Shown here: in pieces, positions 22,410 through 33,100 of the stretch
Numbering within the stretch: position 1 is the first letter of the stretch
How the letters are laid out: each line of letters begins with the position of its first letter
Assembly: GCA_034509735.1 (NCBI GenBank)
Contig: JACGWO010000011.1
Span: 17,583,573-17,647,572 of the forward strand
Direction of reading: 5' to 3'
Source of the DNA: Sesamum alatum
Taxonomy: Eukaryota; Streptophyta; Magnoliopsida; Lamiales; Pedaliaceae
Length of the DNA: 64,000 nt
The notes under the pieces: model-generated
Seen by the model: only the letters and a program-made list of their open reading frames with translations
What the model was told of the DNA's origin: nothing
Database searches by the model: none
Program-made: the position numbers and the translations under genes

Positions 22410-24700
22410 AGCTCATATCTGCAAATGGTTTGCAGGTGATGGAAAGGAGTAGAAGGCTAAGACGGAGATGGTTCTAAAGCTAGGCAATGGCTGGGCTATT
22501 GCCATAGAAGCTATAGGACTAGTAAGGCTTAGCTATCAGTGATCATGTTACGATAGAGTTGATAGGTCACAATTATGTAACCTAGCATGATCAAACTTAT
22601 GTTTTTCTAATGTTGGACAATGAGGATTACATCTTTTTGATCAATGAAAGCTTCTTTTATTTGACAAAGAATGATTATTCTTGTCTGCTAGGTTATTTGC
22701 ATAATTGTTTCAATACTATCCGATAATTAGATTATGAATGCTCAAACAAATGATGTAATGGATAATCAAGATAAACTCAGAGATTTGGCATGCAAAGCTA
22801 GGTCACATTCCTCTAGATAGGATAAGAAGGTTAGTAGAGTCAAGGAGTCTAGAAATAGACAATTTGAGCCTGCTAGCTTGCAAGTCCTTCCTGAGCAGGA
22901 AGATGGCCAAGAAGCTCTTTGTAGGACAAAGTATGCTTGCTAGTGGTCTGTTGGATTGGATCCAGTCAGACATCTGTGGGCCACTGAATACACAAGACCA
23001 GTAGACGGTTCACAAGTCTAAGGGCCTTTGGAAGGCTCGGGGAATTAGATTTGAAGTGGGAATCAAACTGGTTGCGATATTAACCTTCGATTGGATCGAG
23101 TGATGTGTATTTAGTAGGAGCTCTTGATGTATCTAAATGGGAATGGAATTCTCACTCAGTGGAATTCTTCCTGGAACGCCACAATTGAACGGCGTCTCTG
23201 ATAAAGGAGGAATCGAACCTTGTTGGACATGGTTTGATCGCTGCTTTCACTTAACTACCTTGGCCCATCTAGGCGTGTTCTTAAGATAGTAGCTAAGTTG
23301 TAAAACATGGCACTTTCTAAAGATTGTGGCCCAGATACCATATTGGATATAGCATGGCAAGCCTGTATCCTACAAAGTACTTGAGTATGTAGGATGGTCT
23401 TGCATACATCAAGGGACTAGTGGGAGGCAAACTAGGTTTACACAGGTTTATGTGTTGTCCTAAGGGAAATTGGATTTCAGAGGATAACCGGTGTGAGGAG
23501 TAGCTCCTTGAGGAATCAAGTAGAGCGACACCTCAGTATGATATTGCAAACATCATTTGATATCAAGTTTGCTCACTGACTATATTCCAGTTCTCCTAAG
23601 GATGACCAGAATATCCTAGATACCTGAGAGCTACAGGTTTCTGGGTCAGTCCGGTCAATTGGATTATAATCCAAAAGACATAAGGAGAAGCAATGTTGGA
23701 CATTGGATTGAATCAATGGCTTGGAGCCATGTAATTCGACATGGAATTCAAACTAGGTTTGAAACTCTATGTAACTGGAATATTCGTTTTGATGAGTTCA
23801 TGCGGGGTATGACTCGATCAGTAACGAGCTTTGAGGGTTAGTGGGAGTTTAGTTGTTTTCCTAGTGTTTAAGTGTGTAACGTCTTATTCATTTGGAATGA
23901 ATTTAAGATGTTAGGAAACACTGAAACACGAACGTTGTTCACGCAATTCTCCATGAAAGGAATTGGATTCCTATATATAGGGTTAAGTTGTCCAAGACTC
24001 AGTCAGGGTTGGCTGATGAGGAAGCTCAGATGTTTGACGTCCCCTACGTCTTTGTCGTAGGCAACATTGGTATGTTGTTTGGTGCATTGGACCTGATGTT
24101 GTGTATGCTTTGGGCGTAACGACAGAAATCGGGTGTGTACCGAGAAGGCAGTACACTGCCGTTGAGAACAGTCTTTAATACCTGAATAAGGATTAAAGAA
24201 GTGTTCTTGATGCAAGTTCTATGGAGAGTTGATTCTGGAAGGCTATAGCGATACTACTAGCTTCCAGGATCATGTGAATAATATCTAGTCTCAGTATGAA
24301 CATATATTCAAGCTTAATGGTAAGGTGGTGGCTTGGAAAGGTTTCAAGCGGGACACCACGACGGACCATGAAAGTTGAATGTATGGCAACTTTAGAAGTT
24401 GCTCCGGAGAGTGATTTGGATGAAAAACCACATCCAATGGTTGGGTGTGGTGCCTAGCACGGGCTAGCCAGTAGTTACCTTAGAGGACAACAACATGGCT
24501 GTAGCGCAAGCTATAGGGCCGAGATCTCATCACGGATCCAGGAAAATTCTTAGACAGTACCATCTGCTTGGAGCAATGGTATGAAGAGGTGCGGTTGGAC
24601 CGCATCATCTTGGCAGAAATAAGGTAGACCCATGAGACCGAGCCGAATATCGCAGATTACTCATGCTCAGATAAGTCTGAGTGACATGGGTGATTTGCTT
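22376..24700 (+). pseudogene. decayed Copia pol (protease, integrase, RNase H remnants)
   Basis: Readable in three frames with many stops. Protease-like WVLDTSC lies near 22386. HAKLGHIPLDRIRRL near 22788 is the GAG-pre-integrase HxxLGH box. SDICGPLNTQDQ near 22965 is the integrase start, and the integrase C-terminal words around GHG and Y-x-T follow to 23450. The RNase H tail lies in 24060-24700 (ALDLMLCMLWA, KLNGKVVAWKGFKRDTT, NIADYS). I could not find the RT catalytic core, so a large internal deletion is likely. It cannot be functional. Confidence 0.82.
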
Positions 24701-24706
24701 TGGGTC

Positions 24707-24717
24707 AAGTGGGAGAT
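24707..24717 (+). promoter_or_regulatory. polypurine tract
   Basis: AAGTGGGAGAT directly before TGTTAG of the 3' LTR. It is the usual plus-strand primer site of this type of Copia element. Confidence 0.9.
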
Positions 24718-26949
24718 TGTTAGAATAGGTGACCAGAAAGCCAATTGGATTGGCGGTTTTGGGTTCTATTTAGCAATCTTTATTAAAGTAATATTGACTC
24801 GATGAATATATTAAGTATTCATCCTTGGCAGTATGTGTTTGTTGTGCTTACTAATTACGTTAAACGGCGTTTTAACGTCACAACAAATGCCCACAGACTA
24901 ATTGTATAACCCATGTAGTTGGGCTGCGCATTGGATGACAGCTACGAAACCAACTTCTAAGGGTTGGTCTGAAACGTTCCAAGTCGAGGACCTCGAGACA
25001 AGGCATCGAGGGTCTTATAGAGACATGCACTAAGGATTGCATTCATTGGATGAGTGTCGTGTTTCATCAGCGATAGACGTTGGACGTCTATGCAATATTA
25101 GTGGGTTAGTTGACAAGGGTGTCAGCTGACTGAACTGACTCACGGGAATCGTCATATGGAAGCCTTGGAGGCTTGGTCGGTATGACTGGAATTCTCGGCT
25201 CCGATAGTACGAGATTAATCCTCGGACTTGAGGAATCATGGCAGTCACATGCATATGAAGGTTGTATCTAGGGTCTGGCAAGAGATGTCCGTATCTGGGA
25301 TACGTTTATCATAAGCCTTATCCAGTGTAGTCGGAGTATGTATTGAGGACGGTAGATTCCAAGATAGGATCCGTCACCTGTCAGAATATGACAGTCGAGT
25401 CTCCTATGCGCTTTGAGACGGTTTAAGCTCTTTAAGTCTGTGGCCACAGCGATTGGTCGAGTAGGGAATGGTTTCCTACGTTGATCAATAGAGAAAACGT
25501 GTCTCGAGTTATTGAGCATAGTTGTCTTGTCCAGGATGGGAACCGACGCCTAATTCCATGCCCTAGACTTAGACCGGGAGACGAATGATGGAAGGACCGT
25601 ACTCGTATGGAACTCGAGAGCCTAAACGTTCACGCCAACATTCACCTAGTCTCTAGTGCTATGGACCGTTGCTAGACGGCCACCCATGGTGACAGGCGTT
25701 TTTCGATTAATGGTTAATTGAAAATAAGTTAATTAAATTGGATTTAAATGACCAATTGTGTTGGAAACAAGCCCAAGTCTAGCTGAGGGTGAACCTAAGA
25801 GTCACACACAAATCACTATGGAATTGGTAGAATTAATTTGGAATTAATTCTAGAAGAAGCGAATTAATTTAATTGGATTAAATTAATTCAAGGAGAAAAA
25901 TAAATGATTGGATCATTTATTGGGAAATCCATTTGATGGATGGTCCAAGAATTAGTTAATTGGATTAGTTAATTTTTGGACTTAGAACCTTCAAATTAAT
26001 TGGATTAATTTATCGGGTTTGGATTAATTAATTGATTGGATCAATTAATTAGAGTTCGGACTTATGTTTATTTAATTGGATTAAATAAACTTATGGGCTT
26101 CAATTGGATTGAGATTAATTGGATTAATTAATGCCCAATGGACTTTGTTTGGACTTAATTTAATTATATTAAATAAAAGTCCAAGACTAGTAGTCCTAGT
26201 CCATGGAAAAATTCAATTTATAGCAAGTGAAGGAAGAATTAAAATCTTCCACATGTGAGGCACATGTGACCAGCCTTTATATGTTTTGGTGGGTGGTTTT
26301 ATTTGCTATAATGTTGTATGTTTATGTAGAGAGTGGTGAGTGTATGTAGGTTGCTTTGGAAGTTAACCATAGAAGTTGAATTTTGAATTCAACAACTCTA
26401 CATACACAAAACCATTCACATAAAACTTGAATGGCTTTGGCTTGCACGAATTTTTCCATCAAAATACTCTCCCAAATTCTCTAAAAGACTCTCCTTTTTG
26501 TGTTCATACCTTTTGGAAAGGATTGAACTAAAAACATTCCAAAAGGCACTAAACAATAGTGTTGTTTTTGGAAGTGTTTCTTCTTCTTTTCTTTACTTCT
26601 ATCTAGAAATAGATTAGAGATCTATTCTATAGTGTGGTGTGTACAAATTAGAGGAGTTCTATGTTAAATTCTCAAGTGAACGGAAGGAGAAACGGAAAAG
26701 AAACAACGCACGTACCGGTTATACGTGTAGTAAACAAAAAGGTAGGTTTTCTTTATATTTTCATGTATCTTTTTGTTTTTTTTCCTTTAGCCACATGTCC
26801 AGCATCTTCTCCTTCTTTATTTATGCTATGACAAACACCGAACGCCCGGGAACTTCAAAGGGAACACCCCTTTGAACTCGTTTTATATTATGCTTTAATT
26901 AACGTTTTTACGCTTCCGTTGCGTTCCTGGGCCGTACCCGATTCTTTCA
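24718..26949 (+). repeat. 3' LTR, complete (2232 bp)
   Basis: TGTTAG to TTCTTTCA, followed by the ACTGG target duplication. It is the longest and cleanest copy and the reference for the other four LTRs. It carries repeats of the AATTGGATTAATT type at 25730-26170 and a perfect hairpin (GTTGAATT/AATTCAAC) near 26376. By hand, the first roughly 490 bp differ from the 5' LTR at about 18 positions. Confidence 0.93.
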
Positions 26950-26954
26950 ACTGG
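26950..26954. repeat. 5-bp target duplication ACTGG (right)
   Basis: Same five bases as at 18388-18392. LINE sequence resumes immediately. Confidence 0.92.
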
Positions 26955-28760
26955 GTTTTCTCTCAATATTAATGGAGCTATACATCGATTTTTTCCAGGA
27001 GCTAGTGGGCTTAGACAATGGGACCCCTGTCCCCTTACCTCTTTGTTGTAGTGATGGAAGTTCTGCACTTTATGTTACAACAGAGAGTGGCACAAGATGA
27101 CTTATTTGGGTTTAATTAGAGATGCAAGGAATTGATCTTATTAATGTGTGTTTTGTTGATGACCTACTCATTTTATGTTGTGTAGATGTACACTCAGTCG
27201 GGTTATTAAGGAAGTCCTTCACCTCTTTTCTACCTTAACAGGACTTACAACAAATCCAACCAAAAGTACAACTATTTTTTTCCAAGGCTATTGATACCTT
27301 TAAGTTGGGGTAACTAGATATTTTGGGAATTCAAGAAGGTCAACTGCCAATGAAGTATTTGGGGTGCCCTTGACCTACTCCAAGCTCACTATCAATGATT
27401 GTTCTCCTATTTTACTCAAGATGGACAACAAGATTGCAAGGTGGAGCGACACCCCTTTGTCATTTGCAGGTAGGACTCATTATTTCTGTGGTGAGCTCTC
27501 TTCATGTATACTGGGCTTCAGCGTAAATCCTCCTTAAAGGAGTAAGCAAACTCCTTGAAAGCAAGATGAGACAGTTCTTATGGAAGGGGAACAGTGGAAG
27601 CGTTACTCTAAGGTAGCTCAGGGGCAAGTTTTTGCCTACTGATGAAGGGGGCTGGGTATTTGAAGTATTCAGGTTGTTAACTCTGTCTTATGGTTAGACA
27701 CCTGTGGGACATTATCCAGAATAAATCTGGCTCCTTATGGGTGGCATGGGCCAGAGAGTTGAAGAATCACACAATTTGGACTATTAATTGTTCAACAGGG
27801 TTATGGTGCTAGAAAAAACTACTACGGCTAAGACTTACTTAAGAGAGGGGAGGGGGTGGTGTACAGGGTTGGTACAAGCCATAAGATCTTGCACAGGTTT
27901 CCTAGTGGCCCTGCCACAACAGGACTTCCTCAAAACTCATTGCTCCATACAATTTTGCTTGAGGTGTGTGGAATTGGCCTTTGGCTACTAATATTGAGGT
28001 CTCCATAATTCTGGAAAACATTCCAACGATCTCTTCTGGACCCTAATTCTGGAAAACATTCCAACGATCTCTTCTGGAACTATGCATCAGGGAAGTTTAC
28101 AATGGTAGATGCCATTGCCCTCTTTCACCCTCAGATGGACAGGGTGCCTTGGGTTTCTACATTGCAGGGGCCATCTAAAGTAGCCCATAACACATTTGTT
28201 TTGTGGTTGATTATCTTAGAACGACTTTCTACTCTTGATAAACCATGGGTTGCTCAAGGTAGCCAACATTGTATTCTTTGTGGTGATCAACAGATGAAGA
28301 CAAATGATAATCTATTTTTTCGGTGCAAGTTCTCACAAACATGCTTGTAGGTTAATCAAAAACAGGTTTATATGAAGTGGCGACATATTCGGTAGCAGGT
28401 AGGAGTTTCTTGGGCAAGTAGGCAATTCAGAGGAAAACATGTGATCAATGCTGCTTACCGTGCTACCTTAGCCTCAATGGTGTACAACATTTGACTGGAA
28501 TGGAATTGAAGGCGATTTCAATCAGCACTTACTGCTTATAGGGTGGCTTCTCTGATTTTAGAGCAAGTTAGACTTAGGATTTTAAGTGCAATTTTACAGC
28601 CAAAACTTACAAACATCTATACTTCATTGATTATGGAAAATTGCGTCTTACAAGCAATTTTCCTTGGCCGCTTGAGGCAGGGTTAGGCGTTGTTGTATTC
28701 TTGTAACTTTTCTGTTACTTAATGAAATTTACATCCATTGATTTTTTTTTAAAAAAAATT
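26955..28760 (+). pseudogene. LINE remnant, 3' part
   Basis: It continues the RT interrupted at 18392: INGAIHRFFPGASGLRQ, then CVFVDDLLILC (the catalytic F/YxDD box with DD kept), then the thumb and a C-terminal zf-RVT-like region (HNTFVLWLIILERLSTLDK, CILCGDQQ). Several stops and frameshifts. It ends in a T8/A8-rich tail around 28741-28760 that fits an L1 3' end. Includes a 35-bp duplication at 28006-28078. Confidence 0.87.
28006..28078. repeat. 35-bp direct duplication within the LINE
   Basis: The 35 bases beginning TAATTCTGGAAAACATTCC occur at 28006-28040 and 28044-28078, apparently identical and separated by CCC. Confidence 0.93.
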
Positions 28761-29857
28761 TATGACCTTTTAGAAAATAAGAATTAGAGAAATTCAGTAA
28801 AATAATATATTAACAAATTTTACGCATTTTTAGAAACTACTTCAAATTTGAGTCATTCTAACTGATGGGGTGAAATTCGGAAAGTAAATGATCAAAGCAC
28901 AATCACACAAAACGACGTTGCGAGTCAAGAACTTGAGAGCTCGTTTCAAAATTTTATTTCTTAAAATAGTAATCAAATGCCCCTTACATTAGATTTTGAG
29001 GTCCTATTTATAGTAAATGAGGAAGAGCATAAAGATGATTTTACCCTCCAACCGCCTGTAATCTAACGGCCCCAATTTAATCTTCAGGGGCGCCTCGGTA
29101 ATTGGCTCAACCCCACTAACTTCTATAAATAACTTCCACAAATAGCATCTCGGTAAATATATACACGTTTGGGGGTATTTTGATAATTTGTTAATCTAAT
29201 TTATTTTATCTCCATCACTAACAATATTTTTTCAATTTCTTTCATATTATCTATCTGAAATTACGAAGTAATGATGATAGCGAATAATTCTCAATTACAT
29301 GATTTATCAATTTAAATTCAAGTATTGAATTTCCAAATTCTATTGAAGGACAATTGTAACTTGATTTGCACGAAACTCCAATTCGTCGCCCACATACACA
29401 TACGTAGTTGCCCCCTTCTCTCTCTTATAAACTTTTTATATTTCTGTTCAACTTTTTTCGAAGTTCTCTTGGTGAGGTTCTAAACATCCTATACGTGAAT
29501 ATGTGAATTGGGGATTGAATTTGGAGGATGATGATGAGCCACCACCTCTATCGGCTGAAGTAAAGGGAGCAGGACACTTGCTACTCCCAAAATCGTGTTG
29601 TTTTTCTCGTTTATTCTTTTCCACTTTCCTTAAATAGTTGGCAGGAATCGTAATTCAGGCACTCCAAAATTATGGGTGCTTTGCTTTTTGTTTCCGGTGC
29701 CCTAAATGGTTTGCAGGAATCGTAATTCAGCCCCTAGAATAACTTAATTGCGAGTGAGCCCAATTTCAACTCATAATTATTAGCGTCACCCTTGATTTCC
29801 GCTCTGCAAGGAGGCGTCAGGGAGAGAGAATACAGAGCCTGCGTTCGTCGGCGGGAA
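28761..29857. promoter_or_regulatory. upstream region of the sacsin-like gene
   Basis: Non-coding. The first part (28860-29220) looks like diverged repetitive DNA. The promoter and 5' UTR of the downstream gene must lie in the second part. TATAAA at 29426-29431 is a possible TATA box, about 430 bp upstream of the ATG, which is far unless the 5' UTR is long. A 30-bp direct repeat lies at 29628-29731. Confidence 0.4.
29628..29731 (+). repeat. 72-bp spaced direct repeat in promoter/5' UTR
   Basis: GCAGGAATCGTAATTCAG is identical at 29641-29658 and 29713-29730; the flanks CTTAAATAGTTG and CCTAAATGGTTT are similar. Confidence 0.85.
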
Positions 29858-30189
29858 ATGGAGACGCCGATCCTTCTGGAAGACTTCGGTCAGAAGGTCG
29901 ATTTGACTCGCAGGATCAGAGAAGTTCTGTTGAACTACCCGGAGGGCACCACCGTTCTTAAGGAGCTCATTCAGAACGCCGATGATGCCGGCGCCACCAC
30001 CGTCCGGTTATGCCTTGACCGCAGGAAACATGGGGTTGACTCTCTGCTCTCCGATAGCCTCGCCCAGTGGCAGGGCCCTGCGCTGTTGGCCTACAATGAT
30101 GCTGTTTTCACCGAGGAGGATTTCGTCAGTATTTCCCGGATTGGTGGCAGCGCTAAACATGCGAAGGCTTGGAAGACTGGCCGCTTTGG
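29858..30189 (+). CDS. sacsin-like gene, exon 1 (codons 1-111, split)
   Basis: The start METPILLEDFG lies in a GC-rich context and is the only ATG at the start of the conserved region; the 22 codons upstream in frame open with a non-conserved stretch. It holds the N box ELIQNADDAGA and ends in GRFG, two bases into the Gly codon, before donor GTAAAC. Confidence 0.93.
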
Positions 30190-33100
30190 GTAAACGACTT
30201 ACTTTTCTTTTTTCTAGCTCTTTTAAGTTTTTAAAAGCTAATTATGTGTGACTATGTCGTATATGAGTCGTCTTTTCTGGGTTATTCTTGATTGTCCAGT
30301 GATGTACATGGAATTGGTGAGTACATTTACATTTACTTAACGAATTGAAAATGTGAAGGCCTGGTCGAACTGGTTGTGGTGATAATAAAGTAGTAAAACG
30401 TTGGATCAAGCAATTCTGTCGTCAAACTTGATAAATTATCATGGGAAATGCGGTTGCTCAATTGTTTATTTTCTCCACTGATATCTGGTTGATGAGTTAT
30501 CTTTCGTAAAGTGGATGTGAAGTTTCTTGTAGTAAATATGATTATCTTTTTAATCTTATGATGAAGCTTTTCTGTAGCTTAACAAATTTGGAATTTAATA
30601 TCATATTCATACTGGTCCAGGGATACATAGCATAGTAGAAATGTTAAATCTTGTCAAAACCGTAGAACTATGTTATTTCATAACTAAAACCATGTATCTA
30701 ATTGCTATTATGATTGGGTGGATTATGCGAAGCTATTCTGCGTGTAGGTTTAAAGATCAAAACTTAAAATTTAGTTGCTTGTAGCTGATGATGCAGTTCA
30801 GTTATGGGGATCTATTCACAATCTTAGAATGGCTGCCCAGAAGAACTATTTACCCCCATCGTGTAGTTATACTTGATCGCCTTAGAGCTCTAGATTGGGT
30901 GCCTAATGATATCAAAATAATTTGATAATCTTAACCACAAGAGTTTGTGGGAGTTTTCAGAAGTAAACACATGAATGTGTATGGTAGTTGAATTTGTGTT
31001 TCTCTGAATTCTATGGCTTAAAATTAGGACTGCAGAAACAAAAAGCAACAAAACAAAAAATTGAAAAAGAAAAGAGAGAAGAAGGGAGTGACGGGTACAT
31101 ATTGCTGGCAACTATCCAACAGTTTTTGCTACTCCAAATGGCTGTCCACCTAGGGCTTCTATTTCCATACTTCATATATGCAAGTATGCAATGTGGAACA
31201 ATTTAAGATCAAAATTAGGACACACTTCATGATCTTCTTTACTCATATAAACATAAATAAAGATTAAGAATTGCCTAATATATTGATATTGGACAAAACA
31301 TAAAGTTCATTACAAGAGTATAAAAGCGGTCAATTAAATTGGTTCCCCTGCACTACTCTAACACTAAAGTGATACGTAATCTGCAGCACAATTTGTCATC
31401 ACTATATTTTCGCGATTGTCGTTGAATGGGTGTTTTTGGACTGACACTTGGTCGTTTCCTAATACGAAGTGTTATGCGCTTTTATATATTTGTTGTACTT
31501 TATGTTTGTGAGTTGGTGTGACAACTTGATTTATGTAGCATTGGATTGAGTGGAAAAGAAGTATGTTGAAAATAAATTTATCTTTCTTGTTGACAAGATG
31601 CGATTAGGTGGTTCTTCCCGATTCACTGTTTTGATTTATGCCTTACTGGTGCTATCACTATGCATCTAAGGAGAATTTTTCTTTCTGACCACTGTTGTTC
31701 CTGACCTTTGCCTAAACTCTATTCACAACTGACCCTGAAATCATTGATACAAGGCATTTCCTTTTAGGTGTAATGTGCAATGCAGGGCTTTTATCTTTGG
31801 TGATTATATCTGTCCGCCATCATCAACTTTACTATGTCTGCCACTTAGTGATACTTGCTAATATCTTCAAATATCTGCTTGGAGCAGCAGAGTGGGCCCT
31901 TTTGGGGAATATGACATGTTAGATAACAAAAGACTTCCTTGAACCCCCATCCCATAACTATATATCACCACCAGAGAAAAAAGAGTTTTTCCTTTTCTAT
32001 TTATGTGTTGAGGTTGTGCATCAAGACTGTTGCCTTTTGTTAATCCAGAAAGTCCAATGGATGGAGATGCTAGGTGTGTTATCTCATGTTTTTAGTCCAA
32101 AACAAACAATTCTTTGTGCTCTCTGATGTAAGAACTTAATTTCTTCAGCTTTATTATTTGAATTCTCCTGAGTCCTGACCAACTTTAGATTGACCAATTT
32201 TGGTGGAAATGTCATGCTCCAGAATTAAGACTGTGAGAACCACTGTAAGCTCTAGTCAAATACCATGCAAGGAATACTTGTAAACCTTAATCATTAGTAA
32301 CATTTCCAATCACTTCAACATACTGATGCTGTGGATAATGTACATCCTAGTTACAGTAAAATGCATAATCTAGTCAGAAATAAAATCCTTAAAATTCATC
32401 ATTGATCAACTAAAAGAAATTGCAGTTTCATCTGGTAGAATAAGATAAGTATAATTTGTTAACCACCTCCAATACAAATATTCTATGAACATACCCAAAT
32501 AAGTAGATCAACAATAGAAAACATGTAGAAAATGAGAAGAACTAGTTTGACCTATAAAGTTTATTCAACACTGCAAGTAGAGGCGGAATTTAGGGAGATG
32601 GTTTAAGCCATTGGCTTGGGTGACACAACAGTAGTTAAATGTAATTGTCTTTTGTTGCTTTTGCTGATCCCATAATGGACAAAATGCATGATACTGATTA
32701 TGGATTTACGCACAGATAAAATGTGAAACTAAAGCCCGATAATTATTAGCTCCACCTCACTTTAAAACTAAATCTTTGGTCTGAATATTTATCTGATACC
32801 TTAGTCCTTCAATGATCAAGGGTCATTCCCTTTATGTAAAAGGATATTGAGCTTGAAATACAGAAAATTTGAAGGGGAAAAACCTTATTTTGACCCTTTA
32901 TAGTGTGGAAACTTGCCAAATTTACTGTCTCATAATCAGATAACTTGGTCCTTTACTTTTCCTTTCCACCATGAAGACTCTGAGTCTCTTCACTGTCTGC
33001 ATGTCTTTAATTTTTTAAAGAGATTTTAATGAAGTACTCGAGGTGACATTTATCGAAGATGTTGCTTTTATTTTTCTTGTACCAAATTTAAGCATTTAAT

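Larger units (their letters stand above)
18393..26949 (+). mobile_element. Copia retrotransposon, both LTRs, decayed pol
   Basis: Order: 5' LTR (18393-19501), primer site (19503-19515), about 2-kb leader, gag (21491-22409), remnants of protease, GAG-pre-integrase, integrase and RNase H (22376-24700), polypurine tract (24707-24717), 3' LTR (24718-26949), with a perfect ACTGG target duplication. Integrase before RNase H, and the protease/HxxLGH motifs, place it in Copia. RT core sequence is largely missing: pol occupies 2.3 kb where about 4 kb would be expected. It is inserted in a LINE in the same orientation. Confidence 0.93.

Noticed and set aside
23659..24215. Short open frames between integrase and RNase H remnants
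   Set aside because: No recognisable domain; part of the decayed pol.
18191..28350. Host reverse-transcriptase-like genes
   Set aside because: The frames are broken pieces of one LINE with many stops.
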